Source of the DNA: Candidatus Bacteroides merdavium
GTDB taxonomy: Bacteria > Bacteroidota > Bacteroidia > Bacteroidales > Bacteroidaceae
Reading direction: 5' to 3'
Assembly (NCBI GenBank): GCA_019116805.1
Contig: DXAV01000032.1
Span: 1 to 54,567, forward strand
DNA length: 54,567 nucleotides
Shown here piece by piece: positions 52,353-54,567 of the stretch. Both the position numbers and the translations under genes were made by a program. The notes under the pieces were generated by a model. It saw nothing but the letters and a program-made list of their open reading frames with translations. It made no database searches and was not told the DNA's origin. Every line of letters starts with the position of its first letter. The stretch's first letter is position 1.

Positions 52353-53207
52353 TTACCAACGATTAATGATTTCCGCTTCCTTCAAACGATAGTAGGCCGT
52401 CACCCAGCAGAAGATGGCAAAGGCAAACAAGAGGCAAGTGAACAACGTCATCACCGTTTCTTCCTCCATGTCGGGACCATAAGGACCGAAAGTCAGCGAC
52501 TTGACCAGCGAAACCAATACGGCCACAAAGATGGAAATGACGACAATCAGGGCCGCCGTGGTCTTGATGAACGCATTCTTCGGCCACAAGGCGCTGCCCA
52601 GCACATAGGCGCTCTGGACGGCAAAGTAGAAGGAAAAACTAAACAGAACCCACCGTCCTGTACTGAAGAATGAAGGAAACATGGTTTCATCTCCCAACCG
52701 TCCGTAAGGGAACGTCTGTATCACTTGAGTGAAATCAGGATAGGCCAGCGAATAGACCAATACACGTGTCAGGTCCGCCAATACAAAAGCTACGGCATAG
52801 GCCAGCAGAAAGACCAGCGTATAAATGAACCAACGGGAGAAGTACTTCTCGAACATCGTAGCCGGCAGCATCAGAGCCGAAATCCGACGGCGCTTGTCTT
52901 TCATGAACTCCATCACAAACGAGGCGCTCAGAGTTCCCATGATAAAGATGAGCAAACACCCCATCGCAAACTGGGCATCCCAAACCGGGTCCCTATATTG
53001 CGAGTCCGTCATTTGCAGTCTTTCCAGGTAGAAAGTTGCATTGCTCGAATCCCAATGATATTCCAAATAACCCATCCAGATGAATATGACGGCCAAGGCA
53101 CCATACATCACCACCAGCCGCAACACATTTGTCCGCCAGTTCTCCACCAAATCTTTCTGGCAGTAATCCAGAAAACGCGGCATGCTGAAAAAACGATCAC
53201 GTATCAT
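52353..53207 (-). CDS. ABC transporter permease-like membrane protein
   Basis: The 284-residue protein has about six membrane segments (near residues 30-50, 75-100, 115-140, 165-190, 205-225 and 245-270) and no ATPase motif. The N terminus MIRDRFFSMPRFLDYCQKDL is basic and cytoplasmic. I recognise no substrate signature. Its ATG overlaps the stop of the ATPase gene by four bases (ATGA), and two bases separate its stop from the GntR start, so it forms one transporter with the ATPase under GntR control. Confidence 0.82.
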   Translation of the reverse strand: MIRDRFFSMPRFLDYCQKDLVENWRTNVLRLVVMYGALAVIFIWMGYLEYHWDSSNATFYLERLQMTDSQYRDPVWDAQFAMGCLLIFIMGTLSASFVMEFMKDKRRRISALMLPATMFEKYFSRWFIYTLVFLLAYAVAFVLADLTRVLVYSLAYPDFTQVIQTFPYGRLGDETMFPSFFSTGRWVLFSFSFYFAVQSAYVLGSALWPKNAFIKTTAALIVVISIFVAVLVSLVKSLTFGPYGPDMEEETVMTLFTCLLFAFAIFCWVTAYYRLKEAEIINRW

Positions 53208-54064
53208 CTCTCCTCCTCCACTTTAGAATGAAACAAATCCTTTATCTTCTCAGGGTTGGCCAATACGGCACCGAAGAGTAACTCCAGATTGAGCTTCGTC
53301 TCTACGCCCTCGCGGTTGGGCAGCAGCAGGCTGTTGCCTTGCACCGAAGGCAGTTTGTACAGAGCCTCCTCTGCCAAGGCGGGGCTATCGCTCTCCACGA
53401 ATGCCAGCCGTTCGGTCACGCGGACGATGGACTCGTCGAGCAACACGCAGCTGTTGTTCATAATCACCACATGGTCCAACACATTATCAATGTCCCTCAC
53501 CTGATGGGTGGAGATTACAATCGTCCGCTCGTCCGACATGCCCGAGGCGATGAACTTGCGGAACTGGCTCTTCGCCATGATGTCCAGTCCGTTGGTCGGC
53601 TCGTCCATCAGTAGCAACGAGGTATGCGTGGCGAGCGCGAAACTCATGAACACTTTCTTCTTCTGCCCCATCGACAACCCGCCCAGATGGATGTTCCAAT
53701 CCATCTCGAACAGATGCAGATAGGTCATCATGTCCTCCTTGCTGAAGTTGGGATAGAACGGGCTGTTCAGCTCCACAAACTGAACCAGCGAAACGGCAGG
53801 CAGGTCAAATTCCTCGGGTACCAGGAATACATCCCGCAGCGTTTCGGGCAGGCGCCTCCGCATATCCACCCCATGATACATCACGCGGCCATGTTTGGGC
53901 GTCAGCAATCCGCACATAAGATACAACAGAGTGGACTTGCCCACTCCATTTTTCCCCAGCAGCCCATATACCCGGCCTTTCTCCAGGGAAAACGAGAAGT
54001 CCGACAACACCTCGGGCTTCCTGCGTCCATAACTGAACGAAATATTCTCTACTTGTAGCATCAT
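53204..54064 (-). CDS. ABC transporter ATP-binding protein
   Basis: The 286-residue ATPase has Walker A in GLLGKNGVGKSTLLYL, signature LSMGQKKKVFMS (a variant LSxGQ), Walker B with LLLMDEPTNGLD and the H-loop STHQVRDID. The C-terminal 70 residues form an extra domain of the type found in YtrB-like and drug-export ATPases. It should energise the permease coded next. A second ATG lies directly after the first (54061). The gene is preceded by a 105-base leader, an operator and a promoter that match a YtrA-controlled operon; cell-envelope stress is the usual inducer of such systems. Confidence 0.93.
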   Translation of the reverse strand: MMLQVENISFSYGRRKPEVLSDFSFSLEKGRVYGLLGKNGVGKSTLLYLMCGLLTPKHGRVMYHGVDMRRRLPETLRDVFLVPEEFDLPAVSLVQFVELNSPFYPNFSKEDMMTYLHLFEMDWNIHLGGLSMGQKKKVFMSFALATHTSLLLMDEPTNGLDIMAKSQFRKFIASGMSDERTIVISTHQVRDIDNVLDHVVIMNNSCVLLDESIVRVTERLAFVESDSPALAEEALYKLPSVQGNSLLLPNREGVETKLNLELLFGAVLANPEKIKDLFHSKVEEER

Positions 54065-54150
54065 ACCTTTAATAATTTATATTTCCACCATCGATATCCT
54101 CCTGCAGTAACGGGTTAAAGGCCTATCACCCATAGCCTACAAAGAATAAT

Positions 54151-54174
54151 AGTGTATTAGCTTAATAGTACACT
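54151..54174. promoter_or_regulatory. YtrA-type operator of the ABC/GntR operon
   Basis: AGTGTATTA and TAGTACACT are nine-base inverted half sites with one mismatch and a six-base spacer, close to the operators of YtrA-type GntR proteins (AGTGTA...TACACT). It covers the expected transcription start of the promoter at 54176-54206, so binding would block initiation. Confidence 0.8.
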
Positions 54175-54175
54175 G

Positions 54176-54206
54176 CAAATGTAGTAAAACAAAGTATATG
54201 CACAAA
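54176..54206 (-). promoter_or_regulatory. promoter of the ABC/GntR operon
   Basis: On the minus strand TTTG (54203-54206), 19 bases, then TACATTTG (54176-54183): a perfect match to the Bacteroides consensus. The start should fall in the operator just downstream. Confidence 0.82.
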
Positions 54207-54282
54207 GAAAAAGAGAAAAATCTTCGCAAGAAAAATGGATTTTATACAGAAAGGGTGAAAACAGAAGCTAGAAATGCAACAA

Positions 54283-54420
54283 AGCACTGGATAAAAGAAT
54301 GACGAAGTAGAACATGAGGGTACCACGAAGCACTGCGTGAGGATGTGACGAAGCACTGCATGAGAAGGCCAGGAAGCACTGCGTGAAGGCGTGACGAAGC
54401 ACTGCATGGAAGGGAAAGGG
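54283..54420. repeat. tandem array, six copies of a 23-base unit
   Basis: AGCACTG begins units at 54283, 54329, 54352, 54375 and 54398, with a diverged unit (AGTAGAA) at 54306; all are exactly 23 bases apart. The unit core ACGAAGCACTGCGTGA is the reverse complement of the core in the array at 22507-22598. Confidence 0.93.
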
Positions 54421-54438
54421 ATTTCTCCCGGCAGGCAC

Positions 54439-54478
54439 AAAAAAAGAGTCCTCCGTAACAAATCCGTTACGGAGGACT
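54439..54478 (-). terminator. rRNA operon terminator
   Basis: A perfect 13-base stem (54447-54459 with 54466-54478; AGTCCTCCGTAAC and its complement) with a six-base loop, followed on the minus strand by seven T. It lies about 12 bases beyond the end of 5S rRNA. Confidence 0.92.
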
Positions 54479-54490
54479 TCTGAAGAAAAC

Positions 54491-54567
<77 letters not shown>

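Larger units (their letters stand above)
54065..54438. other. 374-base gap between the ABC operon and the rRNA terminator
   Basis: It contains the leader, operator (54151-54174) and promoter (54176-54206) of the ABC/GntR operon, then the 23-base tandem array (54283-54420). A frame of 121 codons runs through the array and into 5S rRNA on the minus strand and is not considered a gene. Confidence 0.75.

Overview
The window reads as a piece of a Bacteroides-type chromosome (order Bacteroidales). The evidence is a SusC/SusD pair, many lipoproteins with a Cys lipobox, gldH, a lipidated TamA-type protein next to TamB, and repeated promoters of the Bacteroides form (TTTG, about 19-20 bases, then TAnnTTTG) in front of protein and tRNA genes. 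Nothing in it looks like a prophage, conjugative element, insertion sequence or CRISPR array. The species cannot be fixed from sequence reading alone.

Layout. 1-4060: the end of a SusC receptor, its SusD partner and a small surface lipoprotein, closed by a strong terminator. 4064-4880: decayed coding remnants. 4883-8561 (leftward): MarC-like membrane protein, YjjG-type phosphatase, coiled-coil lipoprotein, RsmI and a small coiled-coil protein. 8604-10383: thymidine kinase and an AI-2E/PerM-type transporter. 10411-10597: tRNA-Lys with its own promoter and terminator. 10623-22459: MATE exporter, hybrid histidine kinase with HPt, TamB, TamL and a nucleotidyltransferase. 22904-26971: ABC-F ATPase and an M13 peptidase. 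27233-34766: purH, then the rod-shape cluster mreB-mreC-mreD-mrdA-rodA. 34708-38778 (leftward): metF, holB, ricT, gldH. 38878-44284 (leftward): TlpA-like thioredoxin lipoprotein, a lipoprotein-type phosphatidylserine decarboxylase homologue, an M16 peptidase and a cyclophilin. 44306-46178: a sigma-54 activator followed by a candidate sigma-54 promoter and an untranslated-looking transcript. 46208-50901 (leftward): TetR regulator, fabG, RluA-type pseudouridine synthase, S9 peptidase. 50951-51110: initiator tRNA. 51131-54206 (leftward): an ABC transporter / YtrA-type GntR operon with a recognisable operator. 54439-54567: the 3' end of a leftward rRNA operon (5S and terminator).

How it works together. 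Most genes are housekeeping: cell shape (MreBCD, PBP2, RodA), outer-membrane biogenesis (TamB/TamL), nucleotide and one-carbon metabolism (Tdk, PurH, MetF), translation and rRNA modification (RsmI, RluA family, ABC-F, two tRNAs) and envelope proteases.

The most interesting unexplained material lies between genes. (1) Directly behind the sigma-54 activator is a cluster of TTCCACAC boxes, a TGGCACG/TTGAC element with exact -24/-12 spacing, about 325 bases of structured transcript without a convincing gene, and a terminator. (2) Four tandem arrays with periods of 21, 22 or 23 bases occur in intergenic DNA; two of them, 32 kb apart, carry the same 23-base unit in opposite orientation. (3) A near-perfect 61-base hairpin stands before purH and shares a 13-base core with one of the arrays. 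(4) Two self-regulatory operators can be read directly, one for the TetR gene and one for the GntR operon.
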